Assembly: GCA_001414485.1 (NCBI GenBank)
Contig: LLEY01000252.1
Location: 1-64,000, forward strand
Direction of reading: 5' to 3'
Source: Calycina herbarum
Lineage: Eukaryota; Ascomycota; Leotiomycetes; Helotiales; Pezizellaceae
Length of the DNA: 64,000 nt
The position numbers and the translations under genes are program-made. A model generated the notes under the pieces. The model was not told where the DNA came from. It was given only the letters and a program-made list of their open reading frames with translations, and did no database searches. Below, in pieces: positions 48,286-57,619 of this stretch (its first letter is position 1; every line of letters starts with the position of its first letter).

Positions 48286-48690
48286 TTATATACTAATTGC
48301 CTCACTACTACTAGCGTCATCTCCTTGAATATATGCCATCAATTCTTCGCTTGTTTCAAGTTCCTTAACTTCAGCTTCTGTAAGTAAACCCCAGCTTCTT
48401 AGACATATAATCCAACGTAAAGTGCTATCAGTAACTCGGTAACGCTTCTTTGTAATAACAAGAGTGCCTTCAGAAAACACTCGTTTAGAGGGAGCTGATG
48501 TAGTAGGTATTGCAAGATAATCGCGTGCTATTTATGCTAATATAGGGTAATCGTATTGCTTGCCTTTCTAGTACTTTGCAACCTCTCCAATAGGTACGTC
48601 CTTAGCTAAACACTTCTCCTGTGTATATTCGGATATTACTGTATAAGCTTGATCGTCGCTAAAGTCGTAAAAAGGGTTACGCTAGGCCTC
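48286..48690 (-). pseudogene. hAT transposase, C-terminal (dimerisation) part
   Basis: Minus-strand text includes NPFYDFSDDQAYTVISEY, IGEVAKY, stop, KGKQYDYPILA, stop, IARDYLAIPTTSAPSKRVFSE, and ITKKRYRVTDSTLRWIICLR, the hATC dimerisation domain found in fungal hAT transposases. TAG and TAA stops stand where Trp and Gln are expected, as produced by RIP. It ends at TAA 48286. The upstream half lies at 54160-54576, on the other side of the inserted LTR element. Confidence 0.9.
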
Positions 48691-48695
48691 CTCTT

Positions 48696-48936
48696 TGTCA
48701 GGACTTGTAGCAAATACTGATGAATTGAACTACAGAGGTGTCTATGTACAAGAAGATTCGATTGTCCTTTCCAAGCCAGAGTCCTTGCTAACTTATATAC
48801 TCAGTTAGCTCATTCTAGAGGGTTCTGCCAAGGGTACTCTCGAAGGTTCTGTTACGTCCATGCGTTGCCAAGCGAGGTCACGTGAATGCGTCGCTGGAGT
48901 ACTCCGAGACTTATTCCACGGGTGTAACCCTTGACA
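48696..48936 (-). repeat. Left LTR (3' LTR of the leftward chromovirus)
   Basis: 241 bp beginning TGTCAGGACTTG and ending CCCTTGACA on the plus strand. It differs from the right LTR at only two positions by eye, both C here and T in the right LTR, both in CpA context. Many other CpA sites are unchanged. Confidence 0.96.
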
Positions 48937-48960
48937 TTACCCCCCTTCCTACTCTTAAAG
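48937..48960 (-). other. Polypurine tract of the chromovirus
   Basis: On the minus strand AAGAGTAGGAAGGGGGGTAA lies directly before the LTR start, the position and composition of the plus-strand primer. This sets the element's orientation as leftward. Confidence 0.75.
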
Positions 48961-51900
48961 GTAGGTGTCTAGGGCTACTATGTCCTCTAACTCAGTAGCA
49001 GGTTCCTATATTGGGTTTGCGTATCCTGTCCATTTAACCTTATACTCGAGTCGAGTACGAGAGCCTTTCCTTAAGAGCTTCTTTTACCGTTGACCTAGTA
49101 TTCTTTTAACTTGCTATTCTATAGTATCGTCTACTAATATTGTAGGTGGTTGATCATCGTCTGTAATTTAACTAGGCAGCGGGTCTGTAGCTGCTGGCCT
49201 TAATAAGTCTATATTAAAGACATTGTGGATACTAGGCAGGGTGTCTAGCTTATATACAGACGGGCTAATGACCTCGATAACTATGAACTTGGCAGATCGA
49301 GCGTCTAGTTTCTTACTAGCCCTGTCTGTCCGTATATTCCGTAAGCTTAAGTAAACCTTGTCTCTAACCTTATACGCAGGAGCGGTATTCCGTAAACGAT
49401 TTGCTTGAGTCTCCTAGTCTTGTTATGCCCTTGCTATTGATGATTGTGCCTATTCTATAATAGCCTTAATCTTTGCTACTATTGCTTCGCCCTTTTAAAT
49501 TGGTGTTTTTGTGTTTACGGGTACTACAACGTCTATTAAGGGGTCGATAGTCTGTAACGGATAGCCGTGGCTGAGTTGAAAGGGGCTTACACCCGTTAAT
49601 GTTGAATCCCGTCCGTTAAAAGCTAGCTATACTACTGGCAGCTAGTCGGCCTAGTCGTCCTGAGCTATATTAATCCACTGCTGTAGAAGCGTCTCGACTT
49701 TAGCATTTGCCCGTTCCGTTAACCCGTCAGTTTGTAGATGGAAGGCTGTAGAGATCCGTCGTTTAATCCGTAAGAAGTTATAAAGCGTCTTCTATGCTTG
49801 TCCAATGAATTACGGGCCCCTATCAGATACTATTGCTCTTGGTAGTCTATGTAAGCTATAGTGTGTGGTAATGAATAAGCGAGCAAATTCCTCCGATAAT
49901 ATAGTCGAATTATAAGCCGCAAGGAGCACCCCTTTGCCTAAACGGTCCGTGAACACTGCTATTGTATCAGAGCCTTTATTTATAGGTAGTGGTCTAATAA
50001 AGTCGACAGAGATCTCCTGCCATTGCTGCTTAGGAATTAGTAATAGACGAAGCAGGCCTTGTTTATAATCCCTCTAGACCTTAGTACGTCTATAAACTCT
50101 ATAGTTATAGACAAACTGCTTAACTATAGTCTATAGGTTTGGCTAGAAGAACTCCCTTAAGACTATTGCAATTGTCCTGTTCTTACTAGGATAGCCCGTA
50201 AGTGTAGAATCATAGAGTTCTTATATAATTACGGTCCGTAGCGGCTTATAGTCGGGGACCCATAGTCTGCCCCTAAACTGTAAATCACCGTTCTTATTAA
50301 CTAAGTAGTTAGAGACAGAGACTTTGACTAGAGAAGCGAGGTCTGCTAGAAACACCCTATCTCCTTAGTAGATAGTGTCTATAAGACGCCTAAAGTCCTT
50401 ATCCTATACCTTTCCCTCTTCCTAGAAGTTCCGTAGTTAGTCTATAAACGCTCGCTACGTCGCTGCGTCGCTTACTTGATTCCTCCCGTTTGCTAACACT
50501 GCTGCTAGCCGTATAGTATTTCCTTGAATCATTCTATCTGGAATTAGTTATACTATCCTATAATTAAGGCGTTCATCTCCCTCCTCTAGGAGGTCCTGGT
50601 CCCTCCTTATTAGTGTATCTAGCAGTCCTCCTTCTTTGCCTAGGCGGTATTAGATAATTAGGTTAAACTTGCTAAGTATTAACTGCTACCGTATTTGTCT
50701 TTCGGACAGTTTACGGACTGTTGTAAAGTACTTAAGATTCTTATGATCCGTAAGTACTATAAACTGCCTAATACTTTTTAACTCTGCTTCCTATTCCTTA
50801 AGGCAACGAATAATAGCTAATAACTCTTTGTTATATATTAGGTAATTGTATTCAGTAGGTGCGTGTTTCTTTAAGAAGGCTATAGGCTATAAGACGCTAT
50901 TCTTTACTTAAGAGAGCACGCCTCCTAAGTAATATCCAGAGGAGTCTGTCTCTAGGACCGTCTCGTGATCTGGGTCAAACTAAGCCAGTACTAGGGCCTC
51001 TGTAAAGGCCTGCTTTAACTGTTCGAAGGCTCTATTCGCTTCGTCTGTCTATTAGAAGGATATATCCTTTTTAATAAGTCTATAAAGAGGAGCTATAATC
51101 TATAAAAAGTCCTTAATAAACCGTCGATAGAAATTCGCAAATCCTAGGAAGCTAAGGACGCCTTTTGCCGTTGTTAGTGCTTTCTAATCTATAATAGCCT
51201 GTATTTTAGCTAGGTCTATTTATAAACCTTTCCCTACTTTTATAATAAACCTAAGGTACTTTATAGACTATACTTCAAATTCGTACTTATTAATATTAAG
51301 CTATAGCCTAATATCTTAAAGCCTTTGTATTACTTTATAGACATGCTCGCGGTGCTGGTTACGAGTGCTGTCTATAAAGACTAAGACATCGTCGATATAT
51401 ACTAAGATAAAGTCGTCTAAGAACTCTTAAAGTATATAATTAATATACCGCTGGAAAGTGCTAGGAGTATTTACAAGCCTAAAAGGGGTAATAAGCTATT
51501 TAAAAAGCCTAAAGCGTGTCCGGAAAGCCGTTTTCCACTCGTCTCCCTCCTTGATCTATATCTTATAAAAGGCAGTAATAACATCTATTTTTATAAACTA
51601 CTTAGCTTTCCCGATCTGGTTAAGTGTTTCTTAGATTAAAGGTAAAGGGTAGCGGTCTTTATAGGTTAACTTATTTAGTGCTCGGTAGTCGTAATAGAAC
51701 CGTAGACCCCTTCCTAGCTTCCGTATAAAGAGTACTAGTATAGCTGCTAAAGAGTTGCTTACTCGAATAAATTTCTTATCTAGTAACTCTGTTAGGGTTT
51801 TACGGAGTACTAACAGCTCGTTTCGTAATATGTTATAGAGTAGCCTCTAGGGGACTGTTTCTTCTGATCTGTTTTCGGTCTATAAGAGCTCGATACTATA

Positions 51901-52700
51901 ATTAATTCCTTTATAATATACTAGTAACTTATTTACTTCCTTCCTATTAAATACTAGATAGAATTCTAGGCTAATCCAGCTAGGTAGCTTCGTCTGTAGG
52001 TCTATATACTTCTTTTCTACTAAGGCTTTTATAATATCTATAAGGCTTACTATAAAGACCTATAGCTTCTGTTTTCGATCCGTAAGAAAGTAGAAGACGG
52101 CTACGCTTACTTGCTTATAGGAGTAAGACTTTTCTAGCTTACTATAAACTTTTAACCTAGAGTCTTAGAAGAGCAAGCATCCCTTAGTAGCGTTAAGTAA
52201 AGCTTGCTTTCTCCTTAACTAAGATTTTCCTAGAATCATTTTATAGCCCTCGATCTTAGAGACTACGTAAGTATAAACCCGTTTCTGTTAGTAGCTTCTA
52301 ATGTCTATGCTAAAAGATACTACTTAGGATACAGCATCCTCTAATACTCCTTCTACTAACTGTAAATGCCTTAGTGTGATTTGTACGTAAGAGAGCTGAT
52401 AGCGATAAATAAAACAGTCTAAAACAATTCTATAGACTAAACACCTTAAATCTACTAAGGCTTATAAAGTAGCTACTCTATTTACTAAAGCCGATATAAG
52501 AAGAGGTTTTTCGTCTATATATTCCTACTTAAAATGTCTCTAAGTGTCTATTACTAATAACTCCCTTCGTCGCCCCTACCTACGCTTTCTAACAGAAGCT
52601 ACTAGTTTTCCGAATCTAAGGAGATATCACCGTCTTCTTCTTCTAATTCTGGCGCTACTTCCTTAACCTCTGCCTTCTGTTTACGGACCGAATCCGCTAT
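48940..52700 (-). pseudogene. Chromovirus pol: protease, RT, RNase H, integrase, chromodomain (RIP-inactivated)
   Basis: Read leftward through stops: a protease-like ALVDL segment near 52470, reverse transcriptase with the catalytic YIDD motif at about 51385-51405, RNase H text at about 50800-51060 ([46 protein letters not shown]), and integrase (NGRDSTLTGVSPFQLSHGYP near 49590, KVYLSLRNIRT near 49340). A chromodomain (RTRLEYKVKWTGYANP) lies at about 49010-49060. Most stops are TAA/TAG in place of Gln or Trp. The frame is otherwise well preserved, which indicates point mutation rather than deletion. Boundaries are approximate. Confidence 0.88.
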
Positions 52701-53711
52701 TATAGGTCGCCTTAGTAGTCTATACGGACATTCTTAGACAAAATGACCAGTAGCTCCGCAGCGAAGACAGTAACCAGTATAGGCACGGTTGCTTCGTTCT
52801 TCCTAGGACACCTATTTAGCACACTTAGTACTAGTTGTTAAAACTTTAGCAGGTGCCGGTTCCTAGTCTATGCCCTCTATAGATGCCTTATAGGTGACTT
52901 CCAGTCCGTTAGCGAGTTTGCCGTTCGTTACCTAATATATAGTATCTGTCGAGCGTTTCTAAGAGGTCCGTAGTATTTCTAGGAGAGTCTAGCCCCTAGA
53001 TCTTAATATTCGAGCTTTATAAGCCCTTAAGCAGTCGTCCGTTTCTTTAATAATAGAGTAGTAAGACTCGAAGTTAGGTTAAGAAGGAACTGTAATCATC
53101 GCCTTAACTAACTCGTTGCTAAGGATTCGGTTAAGAGACACCTTTTTTACGTCGTCTAGCTAAGATCCTCCTCTAGACTCTATAAGCAGGGCTTGCTATT
53201 CCGTAAAGACCTCTAAGAACGGTCTTAAGCCCTAGTAGAAGGATTCTAGCTTTCGTTACACTCTTTCTTTAGCTTACGGGTCTCTAAACATAAACTCTAC
53301 TCGACCTAAGAAATCACTACTATTAGCTAGCTCTGGCTTACCCTGTTCCCATACCTATACTTCTATTCTACAGAGCGCCTTACCCTATAAGGATCTATTA
53401 AGTATCTAAAACTTAACGTATTTAGTACATCCATAGTAGTCGACTTCGATTTTGGCTCGTACTTGTTATAGCTAAGCTTCTAGCTTATCTAAGTCTCCGT
53501 AGAATTCCAGTAGTAGAGGAAGAGATTTCCTAGGTTTATTATCGTTACAGATCATCTATAAGCGAGCTTCCTCATCCTTCTTTTATTCGTTCGTAATCCG
53601 TAGATAATCGTCCTCTTAGACAGATATTAACTGATTCCGCTACTCTTAAACATACTATAGGAACTAGGCAGGTAGCTAATTCGGCATACCGCCTTCTTAT
53701 AGTTCTCCCAT
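52700..53711 (-). pseudogene. Chromovirus gag with CCHC zinc knuckle (RIP-inactivated)
   Basis: The likely start codon is the ATG at 53711 on the minus strand. In the first ~60 codons nearly all stops (about nine) are in TAA/TAG codons that would be CAA/CAG before RIP, while the other residues read as a plausible Gag N-terminus. The nucleocapsid zinc knuckle (CLRCGATGHFV, stop, ECP) lies at about 52725-52775. The protein would coat element RNA. It cannot be expressed as it stands. Confidence 0.85.
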
Positions 53712-53749
53712 TGTCCGTAAGTTCTGTAAATGCTGTAAAATAGCTTATA

Positions 53750-53905
53750 AGTTCTAGTGTTGCTATAAAGGCCCGATGTGTTCCAGTGTTGCTAAAATAG
53801 CCTAATGTGTTCCAGTATTACCGTAAAGGCCCGTTGTTCTAGTGTTGCCGTAAAGGCCCAGTATTCTAGTGTTACTGTAAAGGCCTGTTATTCTAGTGTT
53901 AGTTA
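53750..53905. repeat. Tandem repeat in the chromovirus leader
   Basis: About 5.5 imperfect units of 27-31 bp, each starting like TTCTAGTGTTGCCGTAAAGG, between the 5' LTR and the gag start. Units differ mainly by C/T and small indels. The array ends at GTTAGAATCGAATCTAA directly beside the LTR, where a primer-binding site would be. That sequence does not begin with the TGG complement expected of a tRNA CCA end. Confidence 0.8.
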
Positions 53906-53918
53906 GAATCGAATCTAA

Positions 53919-54159
53919 TGTTAGGACTTGTAGCAAATACTGATGAATTGAACTATAGAGGTGTCTATGTACAAGAAGATTCGATTGTCCTTTCCAAGCC
54001 AGAGTCCTTGCTAACTTATATACTCAGTTAGCTCATTCTAGAGGGTTCTGCCAAGGGTACTCTCGAAGGTTCTGTTACGTCCATGCGTTGCCAAGCGAGG
54101 TCACGTGAATGCGTCGCTGGAGTACTCCGAGACTTATTCCACGGGTGTAACCCTTGACA
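53919..54159 (-). repeat. Right LTR (5' LTR of the leftward chromovirus)
   Basis: 241 bp beginning TGTTAGGACTTG and ending CCCTTGACA on the plus strand, nearly identical to the left LTR (two C/T differences). Near identity normally means a recent insertion. Confidence 0.96.
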
Positions 54160-54576
54160 CTCTTCCTCTAAAGAACTCTCGTCTAAGCCTCTCTCCTCCT
54201 CTATTAATCTCTCTTATAACTTTATCTCATTATCTCGACCATAGTATTTATCGTATGCCGACTTAAATTGTGCCTTAACCTTCTTATATGTATTGTTTCT
54301 GGTACTGCCATCGTTCTCTAACATCTTAGTAAAGAAGTAGAGCTTATATCGAGGATCTAAAATAGTTGTAACTGAAGCGGCGCGAGAGGTAAGAGCTAAT
54401 TTGAAGTATTTATCGAGCTTCTCGTATGCGGCGACTCTAGGAGGGCGATTAAGTCGTAAAGTAGGACGAACTGGTGGAAGTTCTAGGTCGGCATGACGGC
54501 GTTTTTGAGGACTCAAAGATAGAGGAGGTATTAAATGCCGAGGAGTTTGGATTATTCGACGATTTGGAGACGCCAT
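54160..54576 (-). pseudogene. hAT transposase, N-terminal part (internally deleted)
   Basis: An ATG at 54576 starts MASPNRRIIQTPRHLIP, and about 50 residues later the text jumps straight to YEKLDKYFKLALTSR...ILDPRYKLYFF, the segment that normally lies just before the hATC domain. The zinc-finger and catalytic core are therefore missing, a typical deletion derivative. The frame meets TAA at 54214 where Gln is likely, then continues (ERLIEEERGLDESSLEEE) to the retrotransposon insertion at 54160. The rest of the protein is at 48286-48690. Confidence 0.85.
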
Positions 54577-54832
54577 TGTAGGAGTAGTTGTATGTATAGT
54601 AGTGTTATTAGTTTTAAATTTAATATCTTAGTAAATAAAAGGTAGGCCTTGGCGCCCGGATTATTATTTTTACGGTCCGAAATCACGTGAGATGTTACGT
54701 GGATGGAATTCCAGTGGAACTTCCATGGAAACCCTATTTTTTATAGAGTCTTCAATAGATTTTTAAAAAAGGAATGGAGTCTTCCAATGTATAGCTGTGG
54801 AACTTCCATGGAATTCCAGTTGCCGACCACTG

Positions 54833-55724
54833 CCTCCAAGAAGATTTACTAGAATAATAAAAGCAAAATAGTTCTTCGTCAATCTCTTATTTCCATAATA
54901 ACCAACAAAATCAAGTAACTTCTGATTCAAGCTTTCATAACAAATATTAATTAACTTCCATCTCTATACATATTCCTCTGAATAAATAAATCCAGGCTCT
55001 AGTTGTACCACTCCTCTCATTAGTTATAATTCGAAACCTTTTAGCTCTTCCGAATTGAGACTCTTGTTTATTCCAGAACCATTCCATTTCCAAATCATCT
55101 TCAATAAATCAACTAAAGAAACATTCATAAAAACCGAAGGAAAAGATGTGAATCCTAGCTTGACAGCAATGTTTGTATTAATGTGGATAACAATTCACGT
55201 TAACAAAATTCCAAAGCTTGTTTTCGAATATATGATATCACTCTAACGACTCCACTCGCTGTTGACCTTCCGCTTTTATATGGTTATTAAGAGCTGTCAA
55301 GACTATTATTGTAAGTAATTGTTTTACCTTGAATCACGGGTAGCTACGGTAAATAAACCCGAATCAAAGGTTTGAGGAAAAGGGAGTTCGAGTGTAAGGA
55401 GCGCTCTGAATAAGAGAAGGAGAGAATTCAAGTCTGATCCAAGGCTATACACCCTTTAGCCAAGAAAGCTGCAAAGTCCCACAGTGCAATATTGGCCTTG
55501 ACTCAAAGATGTAGCTTGCTTTTATTGTCGGAACATCCAGATAATTGCAAAGGAGGACCCCAAGACGAGGAGGGAGTTCGAGACCTAGCTTACCGCAAGA
55601 GAGGTTCCAACTATGACAGAAATAAGAACAAGAAAATCAAACAAGGAGAAGCAAAATATAGAATATCATCAAAGTCATCATGTTTGTAATTTTGTAGAAA
55701 AAAGCCCCTCATAGAAGAGAAGAC
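54833..55724. other. Gene-free interval between the hAT element and ARP2
   Basis: 54833-54840 is the right target duplication of the hAT element. The following sequence continues the host DNA interrupted at 48013. No gene is recognised; short frames (63-65 aa) are not convincing. The right end is ARP2 3' UTR. Confidence 0.55.
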
Positions 55725-57077
55725 TTATCTGGGTCCCAATTTCTCCAACACCCTCGTACCTTGTTCCTCCCACTCCGCCTTGGAAATCCACATATTCTCC
55801 TTATCCGCCATAATATTGGCCAACACCGCACCACCCAAGAAAACCATATGTCTTCTCCTAGGTGGATCCTCGATTCTGACTTTGAACTTGCCCAATCTTT
55901 CTGGATTTCCACCCAATACCTTTGTCAACCACAGCTGTTTAAGTTCCTTTTCTAACCGTGAAGGAAGACCGGGATACATGCTGCTTCCACCAGAAAGAAC
56001 AATTGCTTTGAAAAGGGAGGATCGGACATCTACGTCTGCGGCTTGAATGGTGTTGAACAGGAATTCCGCGATACCCGGTTGTTCGACGTCTACGAGATGG
56101 GGTTGAAATAGACATTCTGGGGCTTCGAAACGTTCACTTCCTACGCGAATTACTCGGCCGTCGGGGAGTGTGTAGCTTTCCACCAAAACAGTTGTATCCT
56201 CGCTCAGCTTCTGATCCAATTCCAAATCGTATGAAACGTAGCAGAGTTTCTCTTTGATTTGCCGGACGGTCTCGAAATCCGCCGTTCGGTTTAGTGCGTA
56301 TCCGCGACGGAGAAGGAGGGCGATTAGGTTTCGTGTTACGTCTCGACCGGCGACATCGAGTCTTCGCGTGAGGTGGTTGAGGACGACCGATTCGTAAACC
56401 GGGACGATATGGGTTACTCCATCTCCAGAATCTACCACTACTCCGGAACTAAGACCTATAACCTCGTCAACACAATTTTACCCCGTGACAGACATCGCAG
56501 CATACCTTGGGCGTATAAAGCCAAAACGGCCTGAATAGCCACATAGACCCCTCCAAATTGATACCTCTCAAACATAACCTCGCACATCTGTTCCCTATTC
56601 CTCAGAGGGTTCATGGGCGGTTCCGTAAGCAAGATCTTACGACCCGTGGGATCAACCTTCATCTTCTCGTAAAAAGTATAATCCCAAAGATGCTGCATAT
56701 CATCCCACTTCTTCACGATACCATTTTCCATCGGGTATGAGACTTGCAACATTGTTCGGGCAGCGGCTGCCTCATCTCCACACATGATATCCTTGATAAC
56801 GAGGCCATCGTTGCCCTTCTCTTCGGATCGCAGGATGGGTCGGCCGACAATGGAGGGATATTGGAATTCGGGGAAGTTCTGTGCGAGAGGACAAACTCAG
56901 CTTCGAGCTGCTTGAAGGTGAAGGTGAAGGTGAGGGAGGAACGCGCATACCTGGGCGGCGTAGCCAACTTTGAGGAAACCAGTTCCTCCGTCGAGAACTG
57001 AGGTGGAGGTTAGCAAGAGAGATTGGGATAAAGCAATGGTGAGGCAGAGGGCGATTACCTATTGGAGGTTCCGCCAT
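55725..57077 (-). CDS. ARP2: Actin-related protein 2 (Arp2/3 complex)
   Basis: Exons on the minus strand (57077-57059, 56997-56951, 56878-56506, 56455-55725) give 389 aa, the standard Arp2 length. The N-terminus [20 protein letters not shown] contains the phosphate-1 loop, then [14 protein letters not shown] and KNG-type text. Exon 4 has the phosphate-2 motif [18 protein letters not shown] and adenosine-loop text [20 protein letters not shown]. The C-terminus [17 protein letters not shown] is typical of Arp2. It forms, with Arp3, the pseudo-dimer that nucleates branched actin for endocytic patches and polar growth. All four introns or junctions restore conserved text. The gene is divergent to CDC24 with 542 bp between starts. 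Confidence 0.95.
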
Positions 57078-57619
57078 GTTTACAAAGTAACCTAATGGGG
57101 TTGGGTATGTAGCTGCTCTGAGGAGGTGTATAGAGCTGTACGGTACCAGCAATGTGGGGGGAGCCTTCTCAAGGTGGCTCGCTTGCCCTTCCGCAACCCC
57201 TCGCCTACGGGGGGTCGCAAGAAAGTGACGCCAAGAGAAAGCTCATCAATGCAAAACGCATCACGTGCCAAAATCTTACCTAATATTGGGAAGCGCCTGC
57301 CCTCGAAAGAAAGGGAGAGTGCCAGCGCCAGCCTCAGGCGCTCCACCACTCATAGCTCGCATCACTCTGAGACACTGAGACTCCCTCGAGACTCCGACTC
57401 CACTGCCAGACAGACAGAATCAAAGGAAATACGACAACACCACCACCAAAAATCCCCCGCACTCGATCCTCGAAATCCACCGACGAGGAAGCATCGCGAA
57501 AAATCGCCTGCACCCACACACGCACGCATACAGATCGGGTGGTCGCATTCACGAGACAACAACCGGCGTGGCTGCCGCCGACCGAGTCTGAATCCACACA
57601 CCGGCCCCTTTGAACGTTC
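57078..57619. promoter_or_regulatory. Divergent promoter of ARP2 and CDC24
   Basis: 542 bp separate the two start codons. The CDC24 side is C/A-rich and probably its leader. A frame on the plus strand (57126-57734) overlaps the CDC24 start and looks like leader sequence rather than a gene. Confidence 0.6.

Larger units (their letters stand above)
48696..54159 (-). mobile_element. Full-length Gypsy chromovirus LTR retrotransposon, nested in the hAT element
   Basis: Total length 5464 bp, with two 241-bp LTRs (48696-48936 and 53919-54159), perfect 5-bp target duplications CTCTT (48691-48695 and 54160-54164) and LTR ends TGTCA...TGACA. Transcription is leftward: gag near 53711, then protease, reverse transcriptase, RNase H, integrase and a chromodomain ending next to the left LTR, with a polypurine tract beside it. 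All reading frames carry many stops at Gln/Trp positions. The order RT-RH-IN-chromodomain defines a Ty3/Gypsy chromovirus. Confidence 0.96.
48014..54832 (-). mobile_element. hAT-superfamily DNA transposon carrying a nested LTR retrotransposon
   Basis: The left end at 48014 reads CAGTGGTCGGCAA and the right end at 54832 is its exact inverse, a 13-bp TIR; similarity continues as TGGAA after one mismatch. Perfect 8-bp target duplications CCTCCAAG flank it (48006-48013 and 54833-54840), the hAT signature. Several TTCCA/TGGAA words lie just inside both ends, as expected of transposase-binding subterminal repeats. Without the retrotransposon the element is about 1.35 kb. It encodes a transposase on the minus strand that is internally deleted and full of RIP-type stops, so it is a dead, non-autonomous copy. 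Confidence 0.95.

Noticed and set aside
48940..53711. Alternative genetic code (TAA/TAG read as Gln) in the chromovirus
   Set aside because: TAG also stands at Trp positions, and host genes in the window use TAA/TAG as real stops; CpA-directed mutation explains both.
48940..53711. A-to-I RNA editing restoring Trp from TAG
   Set aside because: It could not restore Gln codons, which account for most of the stops.
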